A stretch of 64,000 bases of DNA from Paenibacillus alkaliterrae (GTDB lineage: Bacteria > Bacillota > Bacilli > Paenibacillales > Paenibacillaceae), in the NCBI RefSeq assembly GCF_021532375.1, contig NZ_JAKGAP010000019.1, positions 1-64,000 on the forward strand. Reading direction: 5' to 3'. Below, in pieces: positions 52,041-61,142 of this stretch (the stretch's first letter is position 1; every line of letters begins with the position of its first letter). Under the pieces are notes generated by a model. That model searched no databases and was not told the DNA's origin. It was given only the letters and a program-made list of their open reading frames with translations. Position numbers and translations under genes: made by a program.

Positions 52041-52363
52041 TCCACCATTAGACTAAGAAATAGATCTAATACCACCAAGCTAGCCCATTCAGCAAATTTA
52101 GATCTAGAAACTAGACTTAATTCGTCGCTCCTCCCCCCAAACGGCGTCAAATGCACAGCACTATCCAAAATTAGTCTAGGAAATAGATCTAATCCCGCCA
52201 AGCTGGCCCATTCAGCAAATTTAGATCTAGAAACTAGACTTAATTCGCTGCTCCTCCCTCCAAACGGCTTCAAAAACACAGCACTCTCCAAAATTAGTCT
52301 AAGTAATAGATCTATTCCCGCCAAGCTAGCTCATTCTGCTAACTTAGATCTAGAAACTAGCAT
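52041..52363. repeat. 123-bp tandem repeat array of hairpin units
   Basis: Two full units (52041-52163, 52164-52286) and a 77-bp third (52287-52363). AGATCT recurs at exactly 123-bp intervals (52062, 52185, 52308). Within each unit a left arm (AATTAGTCTA, AATAGATCTAAT) pairs with a right arm (ATTTAGATCTAG, ACTAGACTTAAT) around a GCCAAGCTGGC-type loop. Long frames run through on both strands because 123 is divisible by three and the units lack stops; I do not regard them as genes. Confidence 0.85.
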
Positions 52364-52431
52364 TCCCACTCTTATGCGCCATTTAACGTCCCATCCGGCG
52401 AGCTATATTTATGATCGTTCGGCAATAATAC

Positions 52432-52482
52432 GAAAGGACTGCCCGAAAGCAGCAATTTGCTCCTTTTAAGACAGTCCTTCTT
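52432..52482 (-). terminator. Terminator of the coat protein gene
   Basis: AAGGACTGCC pairs with GACAGTCCTT, with a nested GCAGCAATTTGCT loop, just beyond the leftward stop codon. Confidence 0.7.
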
Positions 52483-52489
52483 GAATAAA

Positions 52490-52915
52490 TTAGTACCAGT
52501 ATTTGCGGCCGCAAGGATCTTCTACTCTTTTGATGCAAATATCGAACGTTACCGTTACATCTTTATAGCGTCCGAATGCGCAGCAAATTCTGACGCAATC
52601 CTTATCGTGAGTACAGAAGAAGTCCACAACGCGACAATCGCAATCCAGTAAACTTTGAACGGCTCTAGCATCGCGGCAACGAATCGCCTTCACTAGCTTT
52701 TCCGCAACATTTTCATTTTTAAGCTGTTTAAAAATGTCGCTTAATTCCTTGCCTGCTTCCTGCACGCCCTCGACAGCCGGGTCTTGCTTATGCTTATGAC
52801 CGCAGCTTTTATGATCGTCTTTGTATTTGCAGCTAGAATAAGAAACGCGAGCGCGGCTAGTCGTTTTGCTTTTGGATTTAACACTGCGGACTTTCATTTT
52901 TAAATTGGATGACAT
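52490..52915 (-). CDS. cotZ: Spore coat protein, CotY/CotZ family
   Basis: A 141-residue Cys-rich protein. The N-terminus is very basic (SSNLKMKVRSVKSKSKTTSR). The CotZ/CotY core is LVKAIRCRDARAVQSLLDCDCRVVDFFCT, then DCVRICCAFGRYKDVTVTFDICIKRVED. These proteins crosslink through disulfides in the coat/crust of spores. GAGGGGGG precedes the ATG at 52915. Its presence supports an endospore-forming host. Expression is expected from a mother-cell sigma factor, though no promoter was picked out. Confidence 0.9.
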   Translation of the reverse strand: MSSNLKMKVRSVKSKSKTTSRARVSYSSCKYKDDHKSCGHKHKQDPAVEGVQEAGKELSDIFKQLKNENVAEKLVKAIRCRDARAVQSLLDCDCRVVDFFCTHDKDCVRICCAFGRYKDVTVTFDICIKRVEDPCGRKYWY

Positions 52916-53158
52916 TGATTTCCCCCCTCTCTTGAACATACTCTATTCTATGCCGCTTTAGGAGTGTGGTATGGACGACTAATCCCCGTCAAACGTTGAA
53001 ATCCATCAGATATCATTTCATTGCATATAACCCTGCGGCCTCAGACGCAACGATTCGACAGAAGGTTGTCCCTTTTGACATTGACGGTCTACGGCTGCGA
53101 CAGCCGACATACATATGAATGGAAAAGGCATTGTCGATGGAAAGAGGTGAGCAGACTC

Positions 53159-54055
53159 GTGATAGAACGAATAAATCGGCTTCAGGTGGAGCTTCCGCCA
53201 TCCCCTTATGCGGATGCGAATGCGGCGGCGGCAGTTCAAGAGCTGCTTGGCGGAAAATACGGGGAAATGTCCACATTAAATAACTATATGTATCAATCGT
53301 TTAATTTTCGGGAGCGGAAAAAGCTTAAACCGTTTTATGATCTTGTCTCCAGCATAACGGCCGAGGAGTTCGGCCATGTGGAGCTCGTATCCCATACTAT
53401 TAATATGGTGCTTACGGGGAGCACCCATCCCGGCGATCCGAATTCGGCGCCGCTGAAGGAAGGCGTAAATAAGCGCAACAGCTATTTCTTCATCGCAAAC
53501 GCTCAAACGTCAATGCCCGGCGATTCGATGGGCCGGGCCTGGACCGGCGACAACGTATTCAGCAGCGGCAACCTCGTGCTGGATTTGCTGCATAACTTCT
53601 TCCTGGAATGCGGAGCGCGAACACATAAGATGCGTGTCTACGAAATGACTGATCATCCGACCGCGCGTGCGATGATTGGCTATTTGCTTGTACGAGGCGG
53701 CGTCCATGTGCTCGCGTACGCCAAGGCGCTCGAAATAGCCACGGGCGTAGACGTGAAGAAGCTCATTCCAATCCCTGATCTTAGCAACAACAGCTTCGAG
53801 ACCGCCCGCAAGTATGAAGCCATGGGGATTGGCAACAAGCTTTATACGTTCAGTCCAAACGATTATAAGGATATTGTCCTCATTTGGAATGGTCAAAATC
53901 CGCTTACAGGAGCGAAGCTTGAGGTTATTCAAGGATCGCCGCAAGGGGCGCCTATGCCCGATTTGAGCGAGGTGCCGGAGGAGTTCGCGCCGGGAATATC
54001 GCAGGAGGATTTCATCGAAATCGCCCGCCGGCTGCAGAAGAATGCCGGTCTGTAG
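53159..54055 (+). CDS. Manganese catalase (CotJC/YdbD type)
   Basis: A 298-residue di-manganese catalase that removes hydrogen peroxide. Ligand-bearing regions are ELLGGKYGEMSTLNNYMYQSFNF, SITAEEFGHVELV (Glu and His), FFLECGARTHKMRVYEM and RGGVHVLAYAKALE. The GTG at 53159 (VIERINRLQVELP) is chosen because AGAGGTG precedes it and it gives the normal family length; upstream codons are unrelated. The neighbouring coat gene is divergent, and spore coat association is known for CotJC, so a spore role is plausible. Confidence 0.93.
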   Translation: MIERINRLQVELPPSPYADANAAAAVQELLGGKYGEMSTLNNYMYQSFNFRERKKLKPFYDLVSSITAEEFGHVELVSHTINMVLTGSTHPGDPNSAPLKEGVNKRNSYFFIANAQTSMPGDSMGRAWTGDNVFSSGNLVLDLLHNFFLECGARTHKMRVYEMTDHPTARAMIGYLLVRGGVHVLAYAKALEIATGVDVKKLIPIPDLSNNSFETARKYEAMGIGNKLYTFSPNDYKDIVLIWNGQNPLTGAKLEVIQGSPQGAPMPDLSEVPEEFAPGISQEDFIEIARRLQKNAGL

Positions 54056-54071
54056 CCGCATATGGAACCAT

Positions 54072-54115
54072 GGAGACCTCCCTAATCGCGCCAAGCGACC
54101 CGGAGGTCTTTCTCT
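54072..54115 (+). terminator. Terminator after Mn catalase
   Basis: GAGACCTCC pairs with GGAGGTCTT and is followed by TCTCTTC. Confidence 0.75.
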
Positions 54116-54163
54116 TCATCATTTTGTCAGCCCCTTATGGTATACTAAGTGCAACAAGCTAAA

Positions 54164-54811
54164 ATGAAGGTGAGCTCCATACAATTTCTAGCCATGCTGA
54201 CAATGCTTATTGATCATATCGGTCTTATCTGGTTCCCGCAGGACCCTGTATGGAGAATCATTGGACGTCTGGCCATGCCGTTCTATGCATACGCTATCGT
54301 GCTTGGTTACTTCCGCACCAGTGACATGCAGCGTTATTTAAAGCGTTTGGCTTTCATCGCCCTCCTCTCCCAGCTGCCCTATCAACTCGCCTTTCATCAG
54401 CTTGAAGTGAACACAGCAGGTTCCCTGTTCATGTGCCTCCTGCTGCTGGTCCTTCTTGACAAGTGGAAGGAAAAGCGCGTCACCCCTTACCTGGCCGCCG
54501 CCGGCTTCATGCTATTGCTCGAGACCTTGCCGTTCAGCTACGGCGCGTATATCGTCATTCTCGTTCTTATTTATCGTTATGCCGCAGCACAGTGGATGAC
54601 TTTGTTTCACTTCTCGCTTAACGTGGTAAGTTTTATGGTAAAGGGCTGGTTCATTCAGCTCTTCAGCTTGTTCGCAACCATGCTCTTCGTCTATACGCCC
54701 GATTTCATGAGCAGCGCAGGCAAAATCCGGATACCCCGAATCATTTGGCGCAGCTTTTACCCGCTTCATCTATTCATTCTTGCGGTCATCCGCTGGGCGA
54801 TAAGCAGCTAA
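54164..54811 (+). CDS. TraX-family membrane protein
   Basis: A 215-residue protein with six to seven membrane helices (LAMLTMLIDHIGLIWFP, IGRLAMPFYAYAIVLGYF, RLAFIALLSQLPYQLAF, SFYPLHLFILAVIRWAI). L-x-M-L-x-D-H-x-G and R-I/L-A-x-P-x-x-A/F are signature patterns of TraX/acyltransferase-3-like proteins; TraX acetylates F pilin, but chromosomal homologues have unknown substrates. The ATG has no good ribosome site, and a GTG five codons upstream (54149) is an alternative, close to a TATACT box, so a leaderless start is possible. Confidence 0.8.
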   Translation: MKVSSIQFLAMLTMLIDHIGLIWFPQDPVWRIIGRLAMPFYAYAIVLGYFRTSDMQRYLKRLAFIALLSQLPYQLAFHQLEVNTAGSLFMCLLLLVLLDKWKEKRVTPYLAAAGFMLLLETLPFSYGAYIVILVLIYRYAAAQWMTLFHFSLNVVSFMVKGWFIQLFSLFATMLFVYTPDFMSSAGKIRIPRIIWRSFYPLHLFILAVIRWAISS

Positions 54812-54884
54812 TAGCTGTTCGAGGTCCAGCGGCTGCTTCAACTAGATTTGTTAGAAAGGAAATCGATCGGAGGTGTAATAGGAA

Positions 54885-55103
54885 ATGATGAAAATCGTTA
54901 CCTTCAAAAGTCGTTCTGTCCCTGTCTATTACCTTAACGAACAATCCGCAGCTGTAGATATGCTTCATCATAAATTGTACGAATTGGAACTGGACTTTGA
55001 TTTCCGCAAAAAATGGAGACGGATCAAATCCGTTGAAATGGTGCGCGATGTGGCTATTTTTCAGTATAACGACGGCACAAAGCTTTATCTTGAAGTTTGT
55101 TAA
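54885..55103 (+). CDS. Small 72-residue hypothetical protein
   Basis: MMKIVTFKSRSVPVYYLNEQ, then LHHKLYELELDFDFRKKWRR and a final strand pair VAIFQYNDGTKLYLEVC. Alternating beta strands and one basic segment suggest a small compact fold. GGAGGTG lies upstream of the double ATG and a clear terminator follows, so it is a real single-gene unit. No family recognised. Confidence 0.6.
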   Translation: MMKIVTFKSRSVPVYYLNEQSAAVDMLHHKLYELELDFDFRKKWRRIKSVEMVRDVAIFQYNDGTKLYLEVC

Positions 55104-55117
55104 CCATATCGGCTATG

Positions 55118-55158
55118 AGAATCTTCCTCAGAATGACGCGAGGAAGATTTTTTTATAT
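55118..55158 (+). terminator. Rho-independent terminator
   Basis: AATCTTCCTC pairs with GAGGAAGATT, followed by TTTTTTATAT. Confidence 0.9.
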
Positions 55159-55289
55159 TATGCGACTTTGCTCGTCAAGGCAGGATCGATACATAAGCGG
55201 TATAGGACATATTTCAAATAGCATATATTCAATTGAATTGACACCTGCATCCCTATATCAAAATTTGCGTCGAAAGGATAGGTGAATGG

Positions 55290-56963
55290 ATGAGAATCTA
55301 CCTTGCCCATGACGGGGATACGCTGCGAACGATTTCACAAAAATATGACATTGCCATCGAGGATCTGCTTTCGTGGAATCCGGTCATTGCATATCCCGAT
55401 CTGAACGTGGCTGGTATGCAGATCCGTTTCCCTTCGTCTCCCCCCGGTTCGTCCACGCTGCCGAATGAGCCCTTCTGCGACATTCCGGCTCCTCTCGGTC
55501 CCGGACAATATTTGGATCAGTGGATTCCGCTCACGCCGCTGGAGAAGATGGCCCAAACGGATTATGATGTAATCATTGTGGGTACGGGGCCCGGAGGAGG
55601 CGCTGTTCTCTGGAGATTATGCGAGCAATGGAGAAAAAGCGGCAAGCGAATCGCAATCGTCGAAGCCGGCGATCTGGTATTGCCGACTAATGCGCAAAAT
55701 GTGCCAACCTTAAACGGCGACCGCTTATACCGTTTTATGAGAAACCCCAAGCTTTGGAAGCCTATAGCAGCAGCAAAGCCGAGCGGCACGGGCGATCTTT
55801 CGTTGTCTGCGTCGGCGCAGCACTATTTCGAGAACTATATCGGGTTAGGCGGAAGAAGTATTTTTTGGAATGCGGTCACTCCTCGTATGCATCCGCTTGA
55901 TATTGCGCAGTGGCCCGTTTCTTCGGCGGAGATGGACCGCTATTACACGATAGCCGAGCAGATCATGACCATTTCCCAAGACTACAGCAAAAACTCTTCA
56001 TTTTCAGAAATCCTCCTAAACCGCCTGCTGAGCAACGGATTTCCCGAAACCGTTCCCCAACCGTTAGCAGCAGACATGCAGCCAACCAAATACGGCTATA
56101 TTCGCTCCAATGTATTTTTCAGCTCTATGGCATTTTTTGCCTGGGCTTTAAGCTTTGGGAGCTTTGACCTGGCGGTGAAAGCCCGCGTGACTAAGGTGCT
56201 TGCCGACAACGGGAAGGCAGTTGGCGTGAAGGTGATAACCAGGGATAAACAGACGTATGACCTGAAAGGGAAAACCGTCGTTTTATCAGCCAGCACGTTC
56301 GAGACGCCGCGCATATTGCTTTATTCCGGCATTCCCGGAAGAGCGATCGGCCATTATTTAACGACACATTCCAGGGTGAACGGCATTGGAACTATTCAAA
56401 CCGCTGATTTTCCGGAGACACTGGGGGTACTAGCTCTATTAATTCCACGTACGGCAGAACATGAATACCAAATTCAGATAGGCGCATCTTATTTTGACTA
56501 TTTGTATGAATTAAAACCTATGCTTGAGCAAGCAAATCTCGGATATGGCGCTTCCGGTGTAGTCGAATCGCGGTATGAGAATTATGTTGCACTGAACCCG
56601 CTCAGAGTGGACGAATATGGCGTTCCTGAACTGGAAGTCCAATTCTCGTACAGCGCCAAAGACAAGGAAGTGATTCGACGGATGGGCGAAGGAATTAAGC
56701 GGGCAATGGCTGCCTCGCAAGCGACGTTAACATCAGTTTGTACGCTTGCTACCGGTCTGGTATACCATGATATGGGAACTTGCCGGATGGGTTACGACCC
56801 TGCCGCTTCCGTAACCGATCCGTACGGTCAGGTCCACGGTGTGCAGGGCCTTTATGTAGCGGACAACAGCGTAATACCGACGAGCGGTGCGGCGAACCCT
56901 ACGCTCACAACCGTCGCTCTGGCCATTCGCACAGCGGACTATTTGATGAAGCAACTCCGGTAG
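55290..56963 (+). CDS. LysM domain fused to GMC-family FAD oxidoreductase
   Basis: A 557-residue two-domain protein. Residues 1-50 are a LysM module (MRIYLAHDGDTLRTISQKYD, DLLSWNPVI, LNVAGMQIRFP), which binds peptidoglycan or chitin-like glycans. From about 90 a GMC oxidoreductase follows: FAD site YDVIIVGTGPGGGAVLWRLCE, IAIVEAGD; LGGRSIFWNAVTPRMHPLD; active-site His in YHDMGTCRMG and Asn in SGAANPTLTTVALAIRTADY. GMC enzymes oxidise sugar or alcohol hydroxyls. There is no signal peptide, so LysM may act in spore coat attachment after mother-cell synthesis. Followed after 44 bases by a TIM-barrel isomerase. Confidence 0.88.
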   Translation: MRIYLAHDGDTLRTISQKYDIAIEDLLSWNPVIAYPDLNVAGMQIRFPSSPPGSSTLPNEPFCDIPAPLGPGQYLDQWIPLTPLEKMAQTDYDVIIVGTGPGGGAVLWRLCEQWRKSGKRIAIVEAGDLVLPTNAQNVPTLNGDRLYRFMRNPKLWKPIAAAKPSGTGDLSLSASAQHYFENYIGLGGRSIFWNAVTPRMHPLDIAQWPVSSAEMDRYYTIAEQIMTISQDYSKNSSFSEILLNRLLSNGFPETVPQPLAADMQPTKYGYIRSNVFFSSMAFFAWALSFGSFDLAVKARVTKVLADNGKAVGVKVITRDKQTYDLKGKTVVLSASTFETPRILLYSGIPGRAIGHYLTTHSRVNGIGTIQTADFPETLGVLALLIPRTAEHEYQIQIGASYFDYLYELKPMLEQANLGYGASGVVESRYENYVALNPLRVDEYGVPELEVQFSYSAKDKEVIRRMGEGIKRAMAASQATLTSVCTLATGLVYHDMGTCRMGYDPAASVTDPYGQVHGVQGLYVADNSVIPTSGAANPTLTTVALAIRTADYLMKQLR

Positions 56964-57007
56964 AAGCAGATCGGAAGTCATTTTACAAGAAAGTGGAGGG
57001 GATGTAG

Positions 57008-57784
57008 ATGCAATTTTCCGTTTCCATCGATGCCGTGTATTCAGGCAGAGATTTTGTCAAAAGCATGCAAGAGATTAAACGAGCAGGTTTTAACGCTTTT
57101 GAGTTTTGGAGCTGGTGGGATAAAAATCTGCAAGCGATTCAGGCTGCGAAAGAGGCGCTTCAACTTACGGTTGCAGGGATTGTGACCAAATACATCAGTT
57201 TGACCGACCCTTCCAAAAGGCAGGAATATATTGAAGGTGTCAAGCAAACGATTGCCGTTGCTCAGATGCTGGGATGCAACCACATTATTTCTCAGGTCGG
57301 ACAAGAAATACCGGGCGTTCCCCGGGAGGAGCAGCACCGCAGCATTGTAGAAGGGCTGAAGGCATGCGTGCCTTTCCTGAAGCAGGCGGGAATTATGCTG
57401 GTGATCGAACCGCTTAATACACTGGTCGACCATCCAGGCTATTATTTATACAACTCCAAAGAGGCGTTTCAGATTGTTGACGAAGTCGGCAGCCCTTATG
57501 TCAAAGTGCTTTACGACATTTATCATATGCAGATAATGGAAGGGAATATCATTTCAACCATTACCCAAAATATCGATAAAATCGGGCATTTCCACGTGGC
57601 CGGAGTTCCCGGAAGACATGAGCCTTATACCGGCGAGCTCTATTATTTGAACATATTAAAAGCGATTGAGGCCACCGGGTTTAGAGGATATGTAGGGCTG
57701 GAATATTTTCCGGTGGAAGACGCTGCGTTGGGACTCATGAAGTTTGTTAACTGGGTAAAGTCCGGAGGCATTCGCTTAGACTGA
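57008..57784 (+). CDS. TIM-barrel isomerase/epimerase (hydroxypyruvate isomerase-like)
   Basis: A 258-residue AP-endonuclease-2/xylose-isomerase-fold enzyme. Metal-binding positions can be seen: Glu in MLVIEPLN, Asp in VKVLYDIYHMQ, His in IGHFHVAGVPGRHEP and Glu in YVGLEYFP. The pattern matches Hyi and related ketose isomerases/epimerases. TGGAGGGG precedes the ATG. Because it follows a GMC oxidoreductase, it may act on a keto-sugar made by that enzyme; similar GMC plus isomerase-fold pairs are known in C-glycoside breakdown (CarA with CarB/C). The substrate is inference. Confidence 0.88.
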   Translation: MQFSVSIDAVYSGRDFVKSMQEIKRAGFNAFEFWSWWDKNLQAIQAAKEALQLTVAGIVTKYISLTDPSKRQEYIEGVKQTIAVAQMLGCNHIISQVGQEIPGVPREEQHRSIVEGLKACVPFLKQAGIMLVIEPLNTLVDHPGYYLYNSKEAFQIVDEVGSPYVKVLYDIYHMQIMEGNIISTITQNIDKIGHFHVAGVPGRHEPYTGELYYLNILKAIEATGFRGYVGLEYFPVEDAALGLMKFVNWVKSGGIRLD

Positions 57785-57880
57785 TCGATTTTAAACGGGA
57801 ATCTTGAAAAAAGAAGTGCCACGTATCGAGAAAGCCGATGACATTATTGAGCTAGAGTTTCCAGTTAGTGAAGTCCTTCC

Positions 57881-58333
57881 CTATAAATCCTGAGATAATC
57901 GAACCATATCCCTACACTGTATCCCGTTCTCATAAATCTCATTTGGGTAATGCCTGATGAAAAAGTCTACATCAACACCAACAATTCTAAAGCCGCATTT
58001 TTGATAAAGGGCTAGTTGTCCTATGCCTGAGTTTCCTGTACCCATTTCTATTGTTTTATATCCTCTCGACCTGGCTGTTTGTATTGCATGCAACACTAAC
58101 TGTTTCCCTATACCTCTACCATGCATCTCTTCCGCAACCGCAATGTTCACCAATTCAACCGTTTCAGGTCTTGTAGGTAAAAGTACGTAAATTCCAATAA
58201 TTTGATTGTCATTTTCAGCTATAAAACATTCCCCTCTTATAACGTATTCCTCAACAAGTTTTCGAGAAGGGTCTGCTAATAACAGCAGTTCCATTGGGTA
58301 GTTTTCATTTGAATTTAGTTTTCTGATATTCAA
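57881..58333 (-). CDS. GNAT-family N-acetyltransferase
   Basis: A 150-residue GNAT. The acetyl-CoA loop is VELVNIAVAEEMHGRGIGKQLVLHAIQTARSRGY (HGRGIGKQL); the end has QLALYQKCGFRIVGVDVDFF. The TTG at 58333 (LNIRKLNSNENYP) is favoured because AAAGGAG stands six bases upstream; a more distant ATG would add an unrelated 17-residue extension. The gene is clearly AT-richer than its neighbours and has different codon use, which suggests recent acquisition. Substrate unknown. Confidence 0.82.
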   Translation of the reverse strand: MNIRKLNSNENYPMELLLLADPSRKLVEEYVIRGECFIAENDNQIIGIYVLLPTRPETVELVNIAVAEEMHGRGIGKQLVLHAIQTARSRGYKTIEMGTGNSGIGQLALYQKCGFRIVGVDVDFFIRHYPNEIYENGIQCRDMVRLSQDL

Positions 58334-58384
58334 TTCTTTCTCCTTTAAGTCAGATGGCACTTCATATATGAATCGGATCAACAT

Positions 58385-58598
58385 TTAAAATCGGCTTCGT
58401 TCATCATTATGTGATTTTATTCATATACATATAATGGAACCATAGTTTGTTTAACATGACTTATGCAGTTCGCGAGATTAATTGGCAATTGTGAGAATCT
58501 ATGCTTGAATAAGCCGGTCGCTAAGTTAGGAGTAATACATAAGCGAGAAGTTATTGTATATATCCATCAAAGCGCTCTGGCTTTTTACCAGCTATATT
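58385..58598. other. Intergenic region
   Basis: AT-rich, nothing recognisable apart from the presumed leftward promoter of the GNAT gene. Confidence 0.4.
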
Positions 58599-59594
58599 CT
58601 ATTCAGCGGCCAGAATCGATTCGATCCGGCTAAGCTCCCCGTCACTGAAATCCAGGCGGTTCAAGGCCGCGACATTGTCGTCGATTTGCTCGACCCGGCT
58701 CGCGCCGATTAAGGCCGAGGTTACTTTACCGCCTCTGAGTACCCATGCGAGCGACATCTGGGCAAGCGATTGTCCGCGCTCCTGCGCAAGCTCATGAAGC
58801 TGCTTGATCTTGTTCAGCTTGCTGTCCGTAATTTGATCCGTCTTCAGGAACACGCTTGGACCTGCCGCGCGCGAATCGGATGGGACGCCGTTCAAATAAC
58901 GGTTCGTCAGCATGCCCCCGGCAAGCGGCGAGAATACGATCGAGCCGATGCCTTCCTGCTCCAGCACATCCTGCAGCCCGTTCTCGATCCAGCGGTTCAG
59001 CATCGAGTAGGAAGGCTGATGAATCAGACATGGCGTGCCAAGCTTCTTCAAAATGGCGGACGCCTCAGCCGTTTGCTCCGCGCTATAGTTCGAAATGCCG
59101 ACATAAAGCGCTTTGCCCTGCCTCACGACATGATCGAGCGCGGCCATCGTTTCCTCAAGAGGCGTATCCGGATCCAGACGGTGGTGATAGAAAATATCGA
59201 CGTAATCCAGGTTCATCCGCTTCAAGCTTTGGTCCAGGCTGGAGATCAAATATTTTCGGGAGCCCCATTCGCCGTACGGACCCTCCCACATATGGTAGCC
59301 CGCTTTCGTCGAGATGATCAGCTCATCGCGGTATGCGGCGAGATCCTGCCTCAGTATTTGGCCGAACGTTTCTTCAGCTGAGCCCGGAGGCGGACCATAG
59401 TTATTGGCCAAGTCAAAGTGGGTAATGCCTAGATCGAATGACCGGCGAACCATGGCCCGTCCGTTCTCAAGACGGTCAACGCCGCCGAAATTATGCCAGA
59501 GTCCCAGAGAAATAGCGGGCAGCTTCAAGCCGCTGCGCCCTAAACGGTTATACTTCATGCCTTCATATCGATTGTTCGACGCTGAATAAGTCAT
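58599..59594 (-). CDS. Aldo/keto reductase, YghZ/L-glyceraldehyde-3-phosphate reductase type
   Basis: A 331-residue NADPH-dependent reductase. NYGPPPGSAEETFGQIL (catalytic Tyr with the PPPGSAE signature of the YghZ branch), ITHFDLANNYG (Asp), LIISTKAGYHMWEGPYGEWGSRKYL (Lys) and FYHHRLDPDTP (His) are all present. The closest E. coli relative detoxifies L-glyceraldehyde 3-phosphate and methylglyoxal. The ATG at 59594 (MTYSASNNRYEGM) follows GGGGG. Single gene. Confidence 0.93.
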   Translation of the reverse strand: MTYSASNNRYEGMKYNRLGRSGLKLPAISLGLWHNFGGVDRLENGRAMVRRSFDLGITHFDLANNYGPPPGSAEETFGQILRQDLAAYRDELIISTKAGYHMWEGPYGEWGSRKYLISSLDQSLKRMNLDYVDIFYHHRLDPDTPLEETMAALDHVVRQGKALYVGISNYSAEQTAEASAILKKLGTPCLIHQPSYSMLNRWIENGLQDVLEQEGIGSIVFSPLAGGMLTNRYLNGVPSDSRAAGPSVFLKTDQITDSKLNKIKQLHELAQERGQSLAQMSLAWVLRGGKVTSALIGASRVEQIDDNVAALNRLDFSDGELSRIESILAAE

Positions 59595-59696
59595 GTTCGA
59601 GATCCCCCATTTGATCGTTAGTATCGTGATTCCAAAAAAATGAAGCAAGCCTGCAGCTTCTATTGTAACGCTATGTCTCCGTAAAAGAAAATGCGG

Positions 59697-61142
59697 TTAT
59701 TTCGCCAGCTTGCGCTCCAGCTTCAAATGCGGACTGCTCCGGATCGTCTCCTCAAAAAACGGCTGCTGCTCTTGGACCAGCTTCTGCCACGCTTCCACGC
59801 AGCGCGGATCAAAATGCCGGCCGCTCTCCTTCACGATAATGTCCATGGCCGCCTCATGCGACATCGCTTTGCGGTAGGACCGCGAGGAGGTTAGCGCGTC
59901 ATACACGTCGGCAACGGCCGTCACGCGCGCGAGCAATGGGATTTGCTCGCCGGCCAGTTGGTCCGGATATCCGCTTCCGTCCCATTTCTCATGATGCGAG
60001 CGAATGACGGACAGCTCCTCCGGCATAAAGCCCAGCCGTTTGCACAAATCGTAGCCGGATACGGGATGCACCTCAATGACCTGCCGCTCCTCCGGCGTAA
60101 GCTTACCCGGCTTGTTCAAGATATGATCCGGTATTCGCAGCTTGCCGACATCATGGACGAGCCCGCCCTGCGCAATGGCGCGCAGCTCCGCGGGCGACAA
60201 CGACAGCTCCTCCCCGAGTTTCAGCGCATACAAGGCAACCCGGTAATTGTGGCCTGCCGTATACGAATCGCGGGCCTCCGTCGTCATGACCAGCTCTCTG
60301 ACGCTGGTGGACATATACGTATTGATCCAATCCCTCGGATTTGCCCGGAACATCAGCCTGACCGATGCCGTTATGGATCTGGAGCTGACATATTGATTGA
60401 TGATGCCTGCGACCATAATAATAACGGAGGCAAGCAGTAAGAAGTGATACAGCCACCAGCTGGCATTCCAGGGTTGACCGCTTACGATGATGAGCTGGGC
60501 GATGATCATCCAGCCCGTACTGTATACGACGGATAGCTGCAGAGGAAACCTGGAGGACAAATAAGTCTGCAAATACCGGTACATCGTCCATCCGTTCATG
60601 CCGACTATGAAAATCGTAAAATACCATTTTGCCGGCGATTCTTTCAAATGGAAATAATGAGTGAAGTCCGGGAATAACCATAAAAATACGCAGAATGCGA
60701 ACAGCATCAGCGTCCATATCGGAAGCAGCAGCCGCTGCCATTGCGCGAACCGCTTGATAAGCGGCTGATCGACCGAAACCGAGGATAACCATAGCCACAC
60801 GACAGCCAGAATCACGCTAAGCTGAGCGGCGCTGCCTGAAATGCCGGAATGATGCATGAGAAAGCCAGGGGTAGACAAGCCGTGCAGGACGAACATCGCT
60901 GCCAGCGACACATAGGACAGCGACAGGAAGCTAATCTTGATGTTGCGCAGCTGAATCGCCACGATTCCGACTGCGACCGCGAGCGCAAGCGCAAGCCCGG
61001 AAACGAGACTAACGATATAAAAATGCTCTTGCGGCGCATTGATGCTCTTGTCGATTGCCGATTCCCGCAGCAGCGCGTAGCCAAGCAGCGGGACGAGCAT
61101 CGATACGATCAACCTTGTGAAGACCCCCGTATTTTTATGCAA
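59697..61142 (-). CDS. Membrane HD-GYP domain phosphodiesterase
   Basis: A 481-residue protein with about eight membrane helices in the first 270 residues (a MASE-like sensor, for example IVSLVSGLALALAVAVGIVAIQL and LSYVSLAAMFVLHGLSTPGFLMHH) and an HD-GYP domain at about 290-460. Key motifs are YRVALYALKLGEELSL, GGLVHDVGKLRIPD (HD), HPVSGYDLCKRLG, RSHHEKWDGSGYPDQLAGEQIPLLARV (GYP) and VADVYDALTSSRSYRKAM. It should hydrolyse cyclic-di-GMP. The TTG start follows AGGAGG at eight bases. No diguanylate cyclase is adjacent. Confidence 0.93.
   Translation of the reverse strand: MHKNTGVFTRLIVSMLVPLLGYALLRESAIDKSINAPQEHFYIVSLVSGLALALAVAVGIVAIQLRNIKISFLSLSYVSLAAMFVLHGLSTPGFLMHHSGISGSAAQLSVILAVVWLWLSSVSVDQPLIKRFAQWQRLLLPIWTLMLFAFCVFLWLFPDFTHYFHLKESPAKWYFTIFIVGMNGWTMYRYLQTYLSSRFPLQLSVVYSTGWMIIAQLIIVSGQPWNASWWLYHFLLLASVIIMVAGIINQYVSSRSITASVRLMFRANPRDWINTYMSTSVRELVMTTEARDSYTAGHNYRVALYALKLGEELSLSPAELRAIAQGGLVHDVGKLRIPDHILNKPGKLTPEERQVIEVHPVSGYDLCKRLGFMPEELSVIRSHHEKWDGSGYPDQLAGEQIPLLARVTAVADVYDALTSSRSYRKAMSHEAAMDIIVKESGRHFDPRCVEAWQKLVQEQQPFFEETIRSSPHLKLERKLAK

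Noticed and set aside
51909..52469. Long plus-strand frame of 186 codons and a matching minus-strand frame of 98 codons through the 52-kb repeats
   Set aside because: Openness follows from a stop-free repeat whose length is divisible by three. There is no ribosome site, and the sequence is better explained as hairpin repeats.
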